The position numbers and the translations under genes were made by a program. From Streptantibioticus_C sp963761325 (lineage in GTDB: Bacteria; Actinomycetota; Actinomycetes; Streptomycetales; Streptomycetaceae), in the NCBI GenBank assembly GCA_963761325.1, contig CAVXGZ010000001.1, positions 1,302,001 to 1,366,000 on the forward strand: a DNA stretch of 64,000 nucleotides, in the 5' to 3' direction. Shown here piece by piece: positions 34,874 to 45,756 of this stretch (position 1 is its first letter; every line of letters begins with the position of its first letter). A model generated the notes under the pieces. It worked only from the letters and a program-made list of their open reading frames with translations. It was not told the origin of the DNA and ran no database searches.

Positions 34874-35548
34874 TCAGGAGCCCACCGGCAGGTGGTGCCG
34901 GTGGCAGACGTACGCCAGCGTGCCCAGCAGCAGCCGCGCCTCCGGGGGCTGCCGGTCGGGGGACGGCGGCCGCAGCCAGCGCACCGGGCCGTGCCCGCCC
35001 AGGTCCGACGGCGGCGCCGTGACGTACTCGCCCCGTCCCAGGCAGCGCAGATCGAGCGCCGCGTCGTCCCATCCCATGCGGTACAGCAGCCGCGGCAGCT
35101 CCTCGGCGGCGCCCGGCGCGACGAAGAACAGCGCCCGCCCGGTCGGCGTGGCCAGCACCGGGCCCAGCCGCAGGCCCATCCGCTCCAGCCGCACCAGCGC
35201 GCGGCAGCCCGCCTCCTCCACCACGTCCAGCACGTCGAAGGTGCGCCCGGCGGGCAGCAGCACCGAGGCGTGCGGCGTGCCGGCCCACGCGGCGGCCACC
35301 TGCTCGCCCCGTGCGCCGGCCGGGATCTCGGGGGCGAAGGCCAGCGGATGGGCGCCGGGAGCGGCGCAGCCGGGGTCGCCGCAGCCGCACGGGCCGCCGC
35401 CCCGGGGCGCCCGGGCGCCCGGGGTCACCGCCCAGCCGTGCACCCCGGTGTACTCCGCGACCAGGGAGCAGACCGAGGCCCGGGCGCGCCGGCGCACTCC
35501 GGGCGCGTTGTCCCGGATCTCCCGGAAACTGCCGATCGTGAAGCCCAT
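34874..35548 (-). CDS. Prim-pol (bifunctional DNA primase/polymerase) domain protein
   Basis: 224 residues. AEYTGVHGWAVTPGARAP, CGCGDPGCAAPGAHPLAFAPEI (a CxCxxxxC cluster), ASVLLPAGRTFDVLDV and the C-terminal GRGEYVTAPPSDLGG resemble the N-terminal prim-pol module found in plasmid and phage replication proteins, but here it is the whole protein with no helicase part. The usual catalytic acidic pair is suggested by FDVLDV. Found near nsdA in streptomycetes as recalled. Not obviously within a mobile element; role unknown. Confidence 0.82.
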   Translation of the reverse strand: MGFTIGSFREIRDNAPGVRRRARASVCSLVAEYTGVHGWAVTPGARAPRGGGPCGCGDPGCAAPGAHPLAFAPEIPAGARGEQVAAAWAGTPHASVLLPAGRTFDVLDVVEEAGCRALVRLERMGLRLGPVLATPTGRALFFVAPGAAEELPRLLYRMGWDDAALDLRCLGRGEYVTAPPSDLGGHGPVRWLRPPSPDRQPPEARLLLGTLAYVCHRHHLPVGS

Positions 35549-35997
35549 GTCACCTCCAACCCTCAGCGGCCGTCGATGGTTACGCCCTCGGACGCGGTGG
35601 ACGGGGCGGACGGAGCGGGCAGAAGGCCGCCCCGTCCACCGGATGCCGGGCGTGGCGGCGGGTGGTGGATGCGGTCGCGCGCGCCGTGCCGTGCTTCACT
35701 CCGCCTCGTCCTGATGGTCACCTGTCAAGTGAATCGTGCGGGGCCATCGATGAGTTCATTCGAAGGGGTGGCGAATGGTGGCGTTTCCCCGGGCCCTCTC
35801 GCCGCGACGGTGATCGTAGGATTACTTTCGGTGCACACACTCACGGAACCCGCGTCGTCCGCGAGCGTGCCGGACGGGTCGGTGACGGCCCCGCCAGACC
35901 GGCGACCGGGGGTGACGCACTGCGGTGCAGGGTGCCCCGGCCCACGGCGGCTCCCTGAGGTCGGTTCGGACTTCACAAGCGGGATGGGGGCGTTCCG
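35549..35997. other. Divergent intergenic region upstream of nsdA
   Basis: 449 bases without a coding-biased ORF. The left part has ACGGGGC/CCCCGT words; the middle is less GC-rich and holds TAGGAT (near 35818), a plausible -10 for nsdA with a leader of about 175 bases. The prim-pol gene promoter must lie in the left part. Confidence 0.4.
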
Positions 35998-37521
35998 GTG
36001 GGCGGCAGCGTCACACACGACGTCACACATGACGGCGGCGAGAGCGGCTTCGGCGTGGCCGAGAGGCCGGCCAACGAACGGCTGGCCTCGTGGTTCGTGC
36101 GCAGCGGCTGGTCCAAGGGCGAGCTGGCCCGGCAGGTCAACCGCCGGGCCCGGCAGCTCGGCGCGCACCACGTGAGCACCGACACCTCCCGGGTCAGGCG
36201 CTGGCTGGACGGCGAGCAGCCGCGCGAGCCGATACCGCGCATCCTGTCCGAGCTGTTCTCCGAGCGGTTCGGCTCGGTCGTCGCGGTCGAGGACCTGGGG
36301 CTGCGCTCCGCGCACCAGCCGCCGCCCACCTCGGGGGTCGACCTGCCGTGGGCCGCGCCGCAGACCGTGGAACTGCTCAGCGAGTTCTCGCGCAGCGACC
36401 TGATGCTCGGCCGGCGCGGCTTCCTCGGCGCCTCGCTCGCGCTGGCGGCCGGCCCCGCTCTCGTCGAACCGATGCAGCGCTGGCTGGTGCCCGCGCCCGC
36501 CGGGGCGCCCGCCGCCGCGCCGCGGGCCGCCACGGAGCGCGCCTGGCGCCCCTCCTGGCTCTCCGAACCGGAACTCGACCTGCTGGAGCGCACCACCGCG
36601 ATGTTCCGCACCTGGGACGCGCAGTGCGGGGGAGGGTTGCGCCGCAAGGCGGTCGTCGGCCAACTCCACGAGGTCACCGACCTGTTGCAGGAAGCCCGTT
36701 CCGACAAGGTGGCCAAGCGGCTGTTCAAGATCACCGCGGAACTCGCCGAACTCGCCGGCTGGATGAGCTACGACGTCGGCCTGCAGCCCACCGCGCAGAA
36801 GTACTTCGTGCTCGCCCTGCACGCCGCCAAGGAGGCGGGCGACCGACCGCTCGGCGCGTACGTGCTCGCCGGAATGAGCCGGCAGATGATCCACCTCGGC
36901 CGGGCCGACGACGCCCTGGAACTCGTCCACCTCGCGCAGTACGGCAGCCGGGAGACCGCCACCGCCACCACCCAGTCGATGCTCTACGCGATGGAGGCGC
37001 GCGCCCAGGCCGGGCTCGGCAACGCCCAGAAGTGCCACCGCGCGGTGCGGATGTCCGAGGACGCCTTCGCCGACACCGACTCCGCCGAGGACCCGGACTG
37101 GATCCGGTTCTTCTCCGAGGCCGAGCTGCACGCGGAGAACGCCCACTCCTACCGCGACCTCGCCTACGGGGCGGGCCGCAGCCACACCTACGTCTCGCTC
37201 GCCCGCCCGGCGATGGCCAGGGCGGTGGAGCTGTTCGCCAAGGACCCCGAGCACCAGCGCTCCTACGCCCTCAACCTCGTCGGCATGGCCAGCGTCCACC
37301 TGCTGGAGCGGCAGCCGGAACAGGCCGCCGCGCTGGCCGACCAGGCCATCGGGGTGGCCCGCAAGGTCCGCTCCGAGCGGGTCAACACCCGCATCCGGCG
37401 CACCGCGCACGCCGCGCTGCACGACTACGGCCGGGTGGCCGAGGTCGTCGCGCTCGCCGACAACGTGCGCCGGGAACTCCCCGACGACACCCAGCCGCCC
37501 CGTGAACGGGCCGCCGGCTGA
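35998..37521 (+). CDS. nsdA: Developmental regulator NsdA
   Basis: 507 residues. N-terminal helix-turn-helix region (NERLASWFVRSGWSKGELARQVNRRARQLG...TDTSRVRRWLDGEQP), a Tat-like or hydrophobic stretch RRGFLGASLALAAGPAL at ~137, then helical TPR-like repeats (AKRLFKITAELAELAGWMSYD, YFVLALHAAKEAG, ALELVHLAQ). This is NsdA, which in S. coelicolor represses sporulation and antibiotic synthesis. Whether it binds DNA here is inferred. GTG start. Confidence 0.92.
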   Translation: MGGSVTHDVTHDGGESGFGVAERPANERLASWFVRSGWSKGELARQVNRRARQLGAHHVSTDTSRVRRWLDGEQPREPIPRILSELFSERFGSVVAVEDLGLRSAHQPPPTSGVDLPWAAPQTVELLSEFSRSDLMLGRRGFLGASLALAAGPALVEPMQRWLVPAPAGAPAAAPRAATERAWRPSWLSEPELDLLERTTAMFRTWDAQCGGGLRRKAVVGQLHEVTDLLQEARSDKVAKRLFKITAELAELAGWMSYDVGLQPTAQKYFVLALHAAKEAGDRPLGAYVLAGMSRQMIHLGRADDALELVHLAQYGSRETATATTQSMLYAMEARAQAGLGNAQKCHRAVRMSEDAFADTDSAEDPDWIRFFSEAELHAENAHSYRDLAYGAGRSHTYVSLARPAMARAVELFAKDPEHQRSYALNLVGMASVHLLERQPEQAAALADQAIGVARKVRSERVNTRIRRTAHAALHDYGRVAEVVALADNVRRELPDDTQPPRERAAG

Positions 37522-37750
37522 CCGACCCGCCGCCCCGTTCCGCCCGCCACGCCCCGGCCGCCGCCGGCCCCGCCACCTGACCAGGCTTCCCCACGCCAGG
37601 TTCCACGGCGCCCGCGGCGGCCGGTCCCATGCCGCCCCGTCCCGCGCGCGGCTCCGCTCCGGGTGGCCGCTCTGTCCGCCGCCGCCCCGTGCACCGGTCC
37701 CGCCCCGTGCGCCCCGTCCCGCGCCGCCCCGCCCCGTTCGCCCCGTGGCG
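37498..37750. repeat. CCCCGT-rich region downstream of nsdA
   Basis: At least eight CCCCGT words in about 250 bases (for example CCGCCCCGTGCGCCCCGTCC and GCCCCGTTCGCCCCGT), nearly all on one strand. It begins inside the last codons of nsdA and carries no coding-biased ORF. Confidence 0.6.
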
Positions 37751-37810
37751 TGCAGGCGACCGGCCCCGGGCGGCGGCGGTTCACCTGCCCGTAACACGGC
37801 CGACGCCTTC

Positions 37811-37826
37811 GTCACGGCGGCGAAAC
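37811..37826 (+). promoter_or_regulatory. GlnR box upstream of amtB
   Basis: GTCAC-GGCGGC-GAAAC matches the GlnR consensus gTnAc-N6-GaAAc exactly. A second GTAAC at 37791 may be part of a degenerate paired site. GlnR activates amtB-glnK-glnD under nitrogen limitation in Streptomyces. Confidence 0.7.
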
Positions 37827-37928
37827 ATCGAGCTGTGATGGCTGAAATGCGGCTGGGTAACCCTCGTAACCAGAGCCCGGCCCACAGCAATCCCCTCGCC
37901 CGGGCCGCCCGACGACGAGGAGACGCCG

Positions 37929-39278
37929 ATGCCCGACGGCATCATGACGACGCTTGCCGCCGGCAAGCCCGCCCTGGATACGGGCGCCACCGCGTTCATG
38001 CTGATCAGCGCCGCTCTCGTGATGGTCATGACCCCCGGTCTCGCCTTCTTCTACGGAGGCATGGTCCGGGTCAAGAGCGTGCTCAACATGCTGATGATGA
38101 GCTTCGTCAGCCTCGCCGTGATCACGATCCTGTGGACGCTCTACGGATTCTCCGAGGCATTCGGCACCGACCACGGGGGCGTCATCGGCGGCACCGACTG
38201 GTTGGGAATGCGCCACATCGGGATCTCCGAACTCTGGCCGAACACCGGCATCCCGGTGTACGTCTTCGCCGCCTTCCAGCTGATGTTCGCGATCATCACG
38301 CCGGCCCTGATCAGCGGCGCCCTCGCCGACCGGGTGAAGATCACCGCGTGGACGCTCTACATCGCGCTGTGGGCGACCCTGGTCTACTTCCCGGTCGCCC
38401 ACTGGGTGTGGGGCAGCGGCGGCTGGCTGTTCAAGTTCGGCGTCATCGACTTCGCCGGCGGCACCGCGGTGCACATCAACGCCGGCGCCGCCGCCCTCGG
38501 CGCGATCCTGGTGATCCGCAAGCGGGTCGGCTTCAACAAGGACCCGATGCGCCCGCACAACCTGCCGCTGGTCATGCTCGGCTGCGGCCTGCTGTGGTTC
38601 GGCTGGTTCGGCTTCAACGCGGGCTCCTGGCTGGCCGCGGACGGCGTGGCGGGCGCCGCGTTCACCAACACCCAGGTGGCCACCGCCGCGGCGCTGCTGG
38701 GCTGGCTCGGCTACGAGAAGCTGCGGCACGGCTCGTTCACCACCCTCGGCGCCGCCTCCGGCGCGGTCGCCGGACTGGTCGCCATCACCCCCGCCTGCGG
38801 CTCCGTCTCGCCGCTCGGCGCCATCGCGGTCGGCCTGATCGCCGGCGTGCTGTGCGCCTGGGCCGTCGGGCTGAAGTTCCGGCTCGGTTTCGACGACTCG
38901 CTCGACGTGGTCGGCGTCCACATGGTCGGCGGCATCGTGGGCTCGCTGCTGATCGGCCTGTTCGCCACCGGCGGCGTCGGCCAGCGGGCCAAGGGCCTGT
39001 TCTACGGCGGCGGCTTCGACCAGCTGGGCAAGCAGGCCGTCGGCGTCGTCTGCGTCCTGCTGTACTCCCTGGTCGTCTCGGCGATCATCGCCAAGGTCCT
39101 CGACCTCGTCATGGGCTTCACGGTGGCCGAGGACGACGAGGTCTCCGGCATCGACTCGGCCGAGCACGCCGAGACCGGCTACGACTTCTCCGGCGTCGGC
39201 CCCGCGGTGCGCAGCGCACTGGTCGCCGTCTCCGCCGCGAAGAACTCCGACTCCAAGGCTCCGAAGGTGGACGCATGA
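37929..39278 (+). CDS. amtB: Ammonium transporter
   Basis: 449 residues with 11-12 membrane helices. Amt signatures: GLAFFYGGMVRVKSVLNMLMMSFV, DFAGGTAVHINAGAAALGA (first pore His), GCGLLWFGWFGFNAGSW and DVVGVHMVGGIVGSLLIG (second pore His). GAGGAG precedes the ATG. The stop overlaps the glnK ATG. It takes up ammonium and is blocked by GlnK. Confidence 0.96.
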   Translation: MPDGIMTTLAAGKPALDTGATAFMLISAALVMVMTPGLAFFYGGMVRVKSVLNMLMMSFVSLAVITILWTLYGFSEAFGTDHGGVIGGTDWLGMRHIGISELWPNTGIPVYVFAAFQLMFAIITPALISGALADRVKITAWTLYIALWATLVYFPVAHWVWGSGGWLFKFGVIDFAGGTAVHINAGAAALGAILVIRKRVGFNKDPMRPHNLPLVMLGCGLLWFGWFGFNAGSWLAADGVAGAAFTNTQVATAAALLGWLGYEKLRHGSFTTLGAASGAVAGLVAITPACGSVSPLGAIAVGLIAGVLCAWAVGLKFRLGFDDSLDVVGVHMVGGIVGSLLIGLFATGGVGQRAKGLFYGGGFDQLGKQAVGVVCVLLYSLVVSAIIAKVLDLVMGFTVAEDDEVSGIDSAEHAETGYDFSGVGPAVRSALVAVSAAKNSDSKAPKVDA

Positions 39279-39613
39279 AGCTGATCACCGCGGTCATCAA
39301 GCCGCACCGTCTCGACGAGGTGAAGGACGCCCTGCGCGACTTCGGCGTCCACGGCCTGACCGTCACCGAGGCCAGCGGCTACGGGCGGCAGCGCGGCCAC
39401 ACCGAGGTCTACCGGGGCGCCGAGTACACCGTCGACCTGGTACCCAAGATCCGCATCGAGGTCCTCGCCGAGGACGCCGACGCCGAGCCGTTGATCGAGG
39501 TGGTCGTCAAGGCCGCCAGGACCGGCAAGATCGGCGACGGCAAGGTCTGGGCCGTTCCCGTCGAGACCGCGGTCCGGGTCCGTACCGGCGAACGGGGCCC
39601 GGACGCCCTGTGA
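39275..39613 (+). CDS. glnK: PII nitrogen regulatory protein GlnK
   Basis: 112 residues, the standard PII length. MKLITAVIKPHRLDEVKDAL, T-loop GYGRQRGHTEVYRGAEYTVD with the modifiable Tyr51, and C-loop KTGKIGDGKVWAVPVE-type ARTGKIGDGKVW. In actinobacteria GlnK is adenylylated on Tyr51 by GlnD. ATG overlaps amtB by four bases. Confidence 0.97.
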   Translation: MKLITAVIKPHRLDEVKDALRDFGVHGLTVTEASGYGRQRGHTEVYRGAEYTVDLVPKIRIEVLAEDADAEPLIEVVVKAARTGKIGDGKVWAVPVETAVRVRTGERGPDAL

Positions 39614-39711
39614 CGCGGCCGTCCGGCGCGCCCGCACACCGGACGGCCCCCGCGCATCACCGCACACCGAACGCCCGACGCGCCGCCCGGCGCGAGCGAT
39701 GGGGAGACCGG

Positions 39712-42222
39712 ATGACCGACCGTGCCGTCCCGCAGCGGCAGCCCGACCACGGCGCCGAACCGGCCCACGGGGCCGCACGGGGCGAACCCGGCCCCGCGCC
39801 CCGTCCGGCGGAGCCCGCGCACCTGCCGGACAGCGGCTACGCGGCGGCCCGGCTGGCCCTCCTGCGCGAGGACGTCCGGCCCGGGCCGGACCGGCGTTCC
39901 CAGCTCGCCGGGCTGACCGACGGCTGGCTCGGCCGGCTGTTCGCCCCCGCCCCGTCCGGCACCGCGCTGGTCGCCGTCGGCGGCTACGGACGCGGTGAGC
40001 TGTCCCCCCGCAGCGACCTCGACCTGCTGCTCCTGCACGACGGCACCGCCGGCCCCGGAGCCATCCCCGCCCTCGCCGACCACCTGTGGTACCCCGTGTG
40101 GGACCTCGGCCTGGAGCTCGACCACGCGGTGCGCACCCCGGCCGAGGCCCGCAAGGCCGCCGAAGCCGACCTCAAGGTGCAGCTCGGCCTGCTCGACGCC
40201 CGCCACATCGCCGGCGACGCCGCCCTCACCGCGGACCTGCGCACCGCCGTACTCGCCGACTGGCGCGCCCAGGCACCGCGCCGCCTGCCGGAGCTGCACG
40301 AACTCACCCGGGAGCGCGCCGCCCGCCAGGGCGAACTGGCCCACCTGCTGGAACCCGACCTCAAGGAGGCCCGCGGCGGCCTGCGCGACGCCACCGTGCT
40401 GCGCGCCGTCGCCGCCTCCTGGCTCGCCGACGCCCCGCGCGAGGGACTGGAGCGGGCCCGCGCCGTCCTGCTCGACGCCCGCGACGCGCTCCACCTGGTC
40501 ACCGGCCGGGCCGCCGATCGCCTCGCCCTGCAGGAACAGGACCAGGTCGCCGACCGCCTCGGCCTGCTGGACGCCGACACCCTGCTGCGCCAGGTCTACG
40601 AGGCCGCCCGCACCGTGGCATATGCCGGCGACGTGACCTGGCGCGCGGTCGAGCGCGTCCTGCGCTCCCGGACCGCCCGGCCGCGCAGATTCGGACTCCT
40701 GGGCCGGGGCCGCCCCGAACCGGTCGCCGAGCGCACCCCGTTGGCGGACGGTGTGGTCGAGCAGGACGGCGAGGCGGTGCTGGCCCGCACCGCCCGTCCG
40801 GAGCGCGACCCGGTCCTGCCGCTGCGCGCCGCGGCCGCCGCCGCCCAGGCCGGACTGCCGCTGTCGCTGCACGCGGTGCGCGCGCTGGCCGCCGCCACGC
40901 CCGCGCTGCCCGCCCCGTGGCCCGCCGAGGCCCGCGAGCAACTCGTCACCCTGCTCGGCGCCGGCGAGTCCACGGTGCCGGTCTGGGAGGCGCTGGAGGC
41001 CGCGGGGCTGGTCACCCGCCTGCTGCCCGACTGGGACCGGGTGCGCTTCCGCCCGCAGCGCAACGCCGTGCACCGCTGGACCGTGGACCGCCATCTCGTC
41101 GAGACGGCGGTGCGCGCCGCGGAGCTGGCCCGCGACGTCTCCCGCCCCGACCTGCTGCTGATCGCCGCCCTGCTGCACGACATCGGCAAGGGCTGGCCCG
41201 GCGACCACTGCACGGCCGGCGAGGTCATCGCCCGCGACATGGCCGTGCGGCTCGGCTTCGGCCGCGCGGACACCGCCGTGCTGGCCCTGCTCGTCCGCCA
41301 CCACCTGCTGCTCATCGAGACCGCCACCCGGCGGGACCTGGACGACCCGGCGACCGTGGAGTCCGTCGCCGAGACCGTCGGCTCACGCGAGGCGCTCGCC
41401 CTGCTGCACGCGCTGACCGAGGCGGACGCGCTGGCCACCGGACCGGCCGCGTGGAGCGCCTGGCGGGCCTCCCTGGTCGCCGACCTGGTGCGCCGGACCG
41501 ACGCCGTGCTGGCCGGTGCCGCACCCGCCGACGCTGCCTCCCCTGCGCCCAGCGCGCAGCAGGAACGGCTCGCCGTCGAAGCCGCCCGCACCGGCAACCT
41601 GGTGCTCGCCCTGCACGCCGAGGCCGAGCCCCCGCACGGTGAGGACGACGACACCGAACCGGTCGGCGTCGAGCTGCTGCTCGCCGTCCCGGACCGGCCC
41701 GGACTGCTGCCGGCCGCCGCCGGAGTGCTCGCGCTGCACCGGCTGACCGTCCGCGCGGCCGACCTGCGCCGGATCGACCCGACCGGGGGCGGCCCCGTCA
41801 CGCTGCTGAGCTGGCGGGTGGCCGCCGAGTACGGTGCGCTGCCCGAAGCCGCCCGGCTGCGCGCCGACTTCGTCCGCGCCTTCGACGGCTCGCTGGACAT
41901 CGGCGGCCGGCTGGCGGAGCGCGAGGCCGCCTATCCGCGCCGCCGCGGCGTCCCGGCGCCCCCGCCCCGTGTCACGGTCGTTCCCGGCACCTCGGAGCGC
42001 GCCACCGTCATCGAGGTCCGCGCCCACGACGCCCCCGGGCTGCTGCACCGCGTCAGCCGCGCCCTGGAGCGGGCCCCCGACGTCGCGGTGCGCGCCGCCC
42101 GGATCAGCACCCTGGGCTCCAACGTCGTCGACGCCTTCTACGTGGTCGGCCCGGACGACTCCCCGCTCCCGCAACTGCGCGCCCGCCAGGTCGCCAGGGA
42201 TCTGCAGCGGAGTCTGGGCTGA
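39712..42222 (+). CDS. glnD: PII adenylyl/uridylyltransferase GlnD
   Basis: 836 residues from the ATG at 39712 with GGGGAG five bases upstream. Nucleotidyltransferase domain: VAVGGYGRGELSPRSDLDLL (Gly90, Asp102/Asp104). An HD domain has LLHDIGKGWPGDH (His489, Asp490) and would reverse the modification. Two ACT domains sit at the C-terminus (VGVELLLAVPDRPGLLPAAAG and TVIEVRAHDAPGLLHRVSRAL) and sense glutamine. The operon amtB-glnK-glnD links ammonium uptake to PII control. Confidence 0.95.
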   Translation: MTDRAVPQRQPDHGAEPAHGAARGEPGPAPRPAEPAHLPDSGYAAARLALLREDVRPGPDRRSQLAGLTDGWLGRLFAPAPSGTALVAVGGYGRGELSPRSDLDLLLLHDGTAGPGAIPALADHLWYPVWDLGLELDHAVRTPAEARKAAEADLKVQLGLLDARHIAGDAALTADLRTAVLADWRAQAPRRLPELHELTRERAARQGELAHLLEPDLKEARGGLRDATVLRAVAASWLADAPREGLERARAVLLDARDALHLVTGRAADRLALQEQDQVADRLGLLDADTLLRQVYEAARTVAYAGDVTWRAVERVLRSRTARPRRFGLLGRGRPEPVAERTPLADGVVEQDGEAVLARTARPERDPVLPLRAAAAAAQAGLPLSLHAVRALAAATPALPAPWPAEAREQLVTLLGAGESTVPVWEALEAAGLVTRLLPDWDRVRFRPQRNAVHRWTVDRHLVETAVRAAELARDVSRPDLLLIAALLHDIGKGWPGDHCTAGEVIARDMAVRLGFGRADTAVLALLVRHHLLLIETATRRDLDDPATVESVAETVGSREALALLHALTEADALATGPAAWSAWRASLVADLVRRTDAVLAGAAPADAASPAPSAQQERLAVEAARTGNLVLALHAEAEPPHGEDDDTEPVGVELLLAVPDRPGLLPAAAGVLALHRLTVRAADLRRIDPTGGGPVTLLSWRVAAEYGALPEAARLRADFVRAFDGSLDIGGRLAEREAAYPRRRGVPAPPPRVTVVPGTSERATVIEVRAHDAPGLLHRVSRALERAPDVAVRAARISTLGSNVVDAFYVVGPDDSPLPQLRARQVARDLQRSLG

Positions 42223-42561
42223 CGGGGTGGGGAGGGCCGCCACGGGGCGCGGCAGCAGGCTGCAGGGGCGACGGGGCCGGACGGGGGAGCGGGCCGGGCG
42301 GGCACGGGCCGACGGGGCGACGGCGCGCGCCCGTCGGATCGCACCGGGCCACGGGGCCCGCACCGTCCGCCCCGCCCGCGCGGCGACAACCGCCCGCCGC
42401 ACCGCCCGGCCACCGCCCCGTACCCGGCGACGGGGCGGTGGCCGGGCGGTGACACGGGGTCGTACCGGACCCGGCCGGACGGGGTGGAGACCGTTGCCGC
42501 GCGGTACGGATACCCTTGAGGCGATCTGCTCCCGCCCCCGACACGAGGATCCGCGACCGCC
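42223..42561. other. Intergenic region with many ACGGGG words
   Basis: 339 bases between glnD and ffh with no coding-biased ORF. About ten ACGGGG or CCCCGT words, here mainly in the ACGGGG orientation. The ffh promoter should be near the right end; ACCCTT and GATCTG offer no clear -10. Confidence 0.5.
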
Positions 42562-44105
<1,544 letters not shown>

Positions 44106-44137
44106 GGCCACCGGACGACGGGGCCGGCGGCCATCCG

Positions 44138-44653
44138 ATGACCGTGCACATCAGGGCGCCCCGTGCCTCGGACGAGGAGCCCTACCGCCAGGCGGTGCTG
44201 CGGTCCGCGCAACACATCGGCGACTGGAACCCGGTCGAGCCGGACGGTCTGCGCGAACTGCTGCACCGGCAGGGTCCGTCGCTGCGCACCTTCCTGGTCA
44301 TCGACGACGACAGCGGCGGCATCGTCGGCAAGTGCAACGTCGCCGGCATCGCGCGGGCCCGCTTCGGCAACGGGGTGCTCGGCTACGACTCCTACCTGCC
44401 CTACGCCGGCACCGGTCTGATGACGCAGGGCATGCGCCAGGTCGTGGACCGCTGCTTCGCGCCCTTCCCCGACGGGCTGGCGCTGCACCGGCTGGAGATC
44501 AACGTCCAGCCGGGCAACACCCGTTCCATCGCGCTCGCCATCCGGCTGGGCTTCCGCCACGAGGGCTTCTCGCCGCGGATGCTCCACATCAACGGCGCCT
44601 GGCGCGACCACGAACGCTTCGCGGTGACGGTGGAGGAGTGGCCGGGGGTGTGA
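44138..44653 (+). CDS. GNAT-family N-acetyltransferase (RimJ-like)
   Basis: 171 residues. The acetyl-CoA fold is visible: FLVIDDDSGGIVGKCNVAGI, YDSYLPYAGTGLMTQGMRQVVD (Q/RxxGxG/A-like), HRLEINVQPGNTRSIALAIRLGFRHEGFSPRML. This resembles ribosomal-protein alanine acetyltransferases (RimJ/RimL). Substrate unknown. It lies 32 bases after ffh, possibly co-transcribed, and converges on the methyltransferase gene. Confidence 0.88.
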   Translation: MTVHIRAPRASDEEPYRQAVLRSAQHIGDWNPVEPDGLRELLHRQGPSLRTFLVIDDDSGGIVGKCNVAGIARARFGNGVLGYDSYLPYAGTGLMTQGMRQVVDRCFAPFPDGLALHRLEINVQPGNTRSIALAIRLGFRHEGFSPRMLHINGAWRDHERFAVTVEEWPGV

Positions 44654-44660
44654 GTGCGGC

Positions 44661-45521
44661 TCACACCCGGGCGATCAGGTAGCGGAAGACGTTGTCCATC
44701 CGCACCGAGCCGTCCGGGCGGCGGAAGGGCGCCATCGCTGTCGCCAGTTCCTCGCGGACGCCGCCCCGTTCCGTCGGCGCCGGGTCGGTCTCCAACAGCC
44801 CGGCGGACACCAGGCCGCGCACCGCGCTGTCCATGTCCGGATAGGCGAACGGGCAGGACACCCGGCCGGAGCCGTCCGGCCGCAGCCCCGCCGCGCGGGC
44901 CGACTCCTCCAGGTCGTCGCGGGAGCTGACCGACGCCGGTGGCGCCGTGTCCGGTGGCCGCCCCGTCGCCGCCCCGTCCCGCCCGGCGGGCCGGGCCGCC
45001 GCGGCCGAACCCAGCACCCGGGCCGTGGCGCACCGTTCCGGCGGCCCCCACCCGGCGAGCACCACCGGGCTGCCCCGTTCCGCCAGCCGCGCGGCGGACC
45101 GCAGCGCCGCCACACCGGACGGGGCGAAGGCGGTGACGACGGTGAACGCCTCCTCGGCCGGAGCGGCCGCCTCCGGTCCGCCGCGCACCAGGCGGGTGCC
45201 CCGGGCACGGGGCGGCACCTGCCGGTCCCAGGGCGACTCGGGCAGCAGGCGCTCGCGGGCCAGCGCCAGCCGGCGTTCGTCGGCCTCGACCCCGGTCACG
45301 GCGGCGCCCCGGGCGGCCGCCATCAGCAGCGCCAGCCCGGCGCCGCAGCCGACGCCGAGCAGCCGGGTGGCGGCGCCCACCTCCAGCCGGTCGTAGACCG
45401 CCTCGTACAGCGGCACCAGCATGCGTTCCTGGATCTCCGCCCAGTCTCTGGCGGCCCCGTCGGCCCGCTCGGGTGCGTGGAGCGGGCCGACGGGGCGCCC
45501 GTGCAGCAGTGTCGGTGTCAT
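44661..45521 (-). CDS. SAM-dependent methyltransferase
   Basis: 286 residues. The class I SAM site is RLLGVGCGAGLALLMAAARGAAVTGVEADERRL (~53-85), with a post-motif FTVVTAFAPSGV. The N-terminus WAEIQERMLVPLYEAVYDRL is typical of small-molecule methyltransferases. The region ~170-220 is Ala/Pro-rich and contains a CCCCGT cluster in the DNA. Substrate unknown; a similar gene is recalled after ffh in S. coelicolor. Confidence 0.88.
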   Translation of the reverse strand: MTPTLLHGRPVGPLHAPERADGAARDWAEIQERMLVPLYEAVYDRLEVGAATRLLGVGCGAGLALLMAAARGAAVTGVEADERRLALARERLLPESPWDRQVPPRARGTRLVRGGPEAAAPAEEAFTVVTAFAPSGVAALRSAARLAERGSPVVLAGWGPPERCATARVLGSAAAARPAGRDGAATGRPPDTAPPASVSSRDDLEESARAAGLRPDGSGRVSCPFAYPDMDSAVRGLVSAGLLETDPAPTERGGVREELATAMAPFRRPDGSVRMDNVFRYLIARV

Positions 45522-45743
45522 CGAGCCGCCTCATTCCACCGGGTGATCCGATTCCGGAGGGTGCGCGTGGTTCGGGCGTGACGTGCTGGTGCGCGCGCAA
45601 TCCGGCGATTGGTGTCCTGATGTCCCGGACGACAGCCAACCCCGCAACTCGCGGGTAGTCCAGAGGGCGTGCGCCCCCGGTTCCCGCCCGCCCCGTGGTG
45701 CGGGGCGCGCGAAAGCCGTTTCTGCCCCGTCGGGCCGTCCTTG

Positions 45744-45749
45744 TACGAT
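45744..45749 (+). promoter_or_regulatory. Candidate -10 box of proS, leaderless
   Basis: TACGAT seven bases before the proS ATG and no ribosome site; fits a leaderless transcript. The -35 is not clear. Confidence 0.4.
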
Positions 45750-45756
45750 CGGCGCC

